54,939 bases of DNA, taken from contig NZ_RJVR01000266.1 in the NCBI RefSeq assembly GCF_003999195.1, positions 1 to 54,939 on the forward strand. Reading direction: 5' to 3'. Made by a program: the position numbers and the translations under genes. This stretch comes from Streptomyces soli. GTDB taxonomy: Bacteria > Actinomycetota > Actinomycetes > Streptomycetales > Streptomycetaceae. Below, piece after piece: positions 53,747 to 54,939 of this stretch. Every line of letters begins with the position of its first letter. The stretch's first letter is position 1. The notes beneath the pieces are model-generated. The model was not told where the DNA came from and searched no databases. It saw nothing but the letters and a program-made list of their open reading frames with translations.

Positions 53747-54939
53747 TCAGCCCCGCACGTCGCGCCACGCGTCCGGCACCGCGAAGGCCACGTCCAGCGC
53801 CGAGACCGGCGCACCCGCCGCGCCGGATGCGATGCGCGCCGCCAGGCCGTGCAGATACGCCCCGACCGACGCCGCGTCGCGCCCTGCGAGGCCCGCCGCG
53901 AGCAACGAACCCGTGAGCCCGGACAGGATGTCGCCGCTGCCCGCCGTGGCCAGCCAGGGCGTACCCGTCGGGTTCACCCGCACCGGGCCGGAGGACGAGG
54001 CGACCAGCGTGGTGGACCCCTTCAGTAGCGCCGTGGCGCCGAACCGCTCCGCGAGGGCCCGTACGCAGGACAGCCGGGCGCCCTCGACCTCCGCACGGGA
54101 CACGCCGAGGAGCGCGGCGGCCTCACCGGCGTGCGGGGTCAGGACAGTCTCGGCGGCCCGGGACCGTACGAGATCGCGGTCCAGCAACCGCAGGCCATCC
54201 GCGTCCACCAGCACCGGCACGTCGGACGCGAGGACGTCGTCCACGGCCTGCCGGGCGTCCGCGCCGTCGCCCAGCCCCGGGCCGACGACCCAGGCCTGGA
54301 CCCGCCCGGCCTTCCTCGGCGGCCCGACCGACACCAGCGTCTCCGGGAAGCGCGCCAGCACCGCCTCCGCGCCGAGGCCGACGTACCGTACGGCCCCGGC
54401 GCCGCCCCGCAGCGCGCCCGCGACCGCCAGCACGGCGGCGCCGGGATAACGCTCGGAGCCGGCGACGACCCCGATCACGCCGCGCCGGTACTTGTCGCTC
54501 TCCCCGGTGGGCTGTGGCAGCAGCGCGGCCACGTCGGCGTGTTGCAGCGCCTCCAGCTCCGCCTCCGGCGGGACCGTCGCGCCGAGCCCGATGTCGATGA
54601 GTCTCAGGGCGCCCGCGTATTCGGCGGCCGGATCGATGAGCAGCCCCGGCTTGTACGCGCCGAACGTCACCGTCATGTCCGCCCGCACCGCCGCGCCGCG
54701 CACCTCGCCGGTGTCGGCGTCGATCCCGCTCGGCAGGTCGACCGCCACCACGATCGCGTCCGACTCCTGCGCCGCCTCCGCCAAGGGCACCGCCTCCGGG
54801 CGCAGTCCGCCCTTGCCGCCGATGCCCACGATGCCGTCCAGCACCAGGTCCGCCCGCCCGATCGCCGGCCCCGCCCCGTCCGGGGCGACCGTCCGCCCCC
54901 CGGCGGCCCTCAGCGCGGCCAGCCCGCCCCGGTGCGCCC
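53747..54939 (-). CDS. nnr: Bifunctional NAD(P)H-hydrate epimerase / ADP-dependent dehydratase, 5' end cut
   Basis: The enzyme repairs damaged NADH and NADPH hydrates. The N-terminal epimerase domain (YjeF_N) is partly outside the window; its end is seen as LVLDGIVGIGGKGG and VAVDLPSGIDADTGEV. The C-terminal ribokinase-like dehydratase (NnrD) has KYRRGVIGVVAGSERYPGAAVLA, VVGPGLG, LVDADGL, TPHAGEAAALL and the catalytic loop LATAGSGDILSGL. Translation stays open to the window edge, so the start lies beyond 54939. Confidence 0.96.
   Translation of the reverse strand, partial: AHRGGLAALRAAGGRTVAPDGAGPAIGRADLVLDGIVGIGGKGGLRPEAVPLAEAAQESDAIVVAVDLPSGIDADTGEVRGAAVRADMTVTFGAYKPGLLIDPAAEYAGALRLIDIGLGATVPPEAELEALQHADVAALLPQPTGESDKYRRGVIGVVAGSERYPGAAVLAVAGALRGGAGAVRYVGLGAEAVLARFPETLVSVGPPRKAGRVQAWVVGPGLGDGADARQAVDDVLASDVPVLVDADGLRLLDRDLVRSRAAETVLTPHAGEAAALLGVSRAEVEGARLSCVRALAERFGATALLKGSTTLVASSSGPVRVNPTGTPWLATAGSGDILSGLTGSLLAAGLAGRDAASVGAYLHGLAARIASGAAGAPVSALDVAFAVPDAWRDVRG

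Overview
This window is chromosomal DNA of a Streptomyces-type actinomycete. It is very G+C rich with strong third-position GC bias, so many reading frames are open. It carries genus-typical developmental regulators: bldM behind an exact sigma-BldN promoter, a WhiD-type Wbl protein and a ShbA-type sigma factor. It also carries a groES-groEL1 operon with two CIRCE operators and a row of PASTA-less membrane Ser/Thr kinases. The core gene order resembles what I recall of the bldM-whiD-groESL1-alr neighbourhood of other Streptomyces. That comparison is from memory and was not searched.

Layout. 1-3.1 kb: a GMC oxidoreductase (cut by the window edge) and a succinate-semialdehyde-type dehydrogenase. 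3.1-4.9 kb: an IS200/IS605 element with TnpA and the RNA-guided nuclease TnpB. 5.2-12.4 kb: four tandem transmembrane Ser/Thr kinase-like proteins, one of them a clear pseudokinase. 12.6-14.3 kb: glpD. 14.5-30.8 kb: an island of envelope and exopolysaccharide genes. It holds an NDP-sugar dehydrogenase homologue lacking its catalytic Cys, a 1465-residue secreted protein, GtrA, a polyprenol-phosphate-mannose synthase, a UDP-sugar dehydrogenase, two GT-C membrane glycosyltransferases, a GH26-like lipoprotein, a cellulose-synthase-like GT2 and a GH12-like/ricin lipoprotein. 30.9-33.6 kb: guaB3 and guaB. 33.9-36.1 kb: shbA, bldM, whiD. 36.4-37.5 kb: a class V aminotransferase. 37.8-40.6 kb: accessory DNA with IS110 and IS5 fragments, a three-gene coupled micro-operon and a divergent XRE regulator. 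40.9-43.2 kb: MOSC, SDR and ABM/SnoaL proteins. 43.2-45.3 kb: groEL-groES. 45.5-54.9 kb: a methyltransferase and the housekeeping block tsaD, rimI, tsaB, tsaE, an alpha/beta hydrolase, alr and nnrE/nnrD.

How the genes may work together. The 14.5-30.8 kb island has the parts of an extracytoplasmic glycan pathway. The polyprenol-phosphate-mannose synthase would make lipid-linked mannose, GtrA would flip it, and the two GT-C enzymes would use it outside the membrane. The GT2 synthase would polymerise and export a chain from nucleotide sugars, with UDP-uronate supplied by the dehydrogenase. The two surface-anchored glycosidases would trim the product. The giant secreted protein, with a Pro-Thr linker and lectin-like regions, lies downstream in the same direction and could be the glycosylated or polymer-binding surface component. 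This is inference from gene content and overlaps of coding ends.

Small mobile elements recur. They are the intact IS605 upstream of the aldehyde dehydrogenase, a solo IS605-like right end between the hydrolase and tsaE, a MITE that supplies the stop codon of rimI, a 147-bp nested palindrome between guaB and shbA, and fused transposase fragments near 38 kb.
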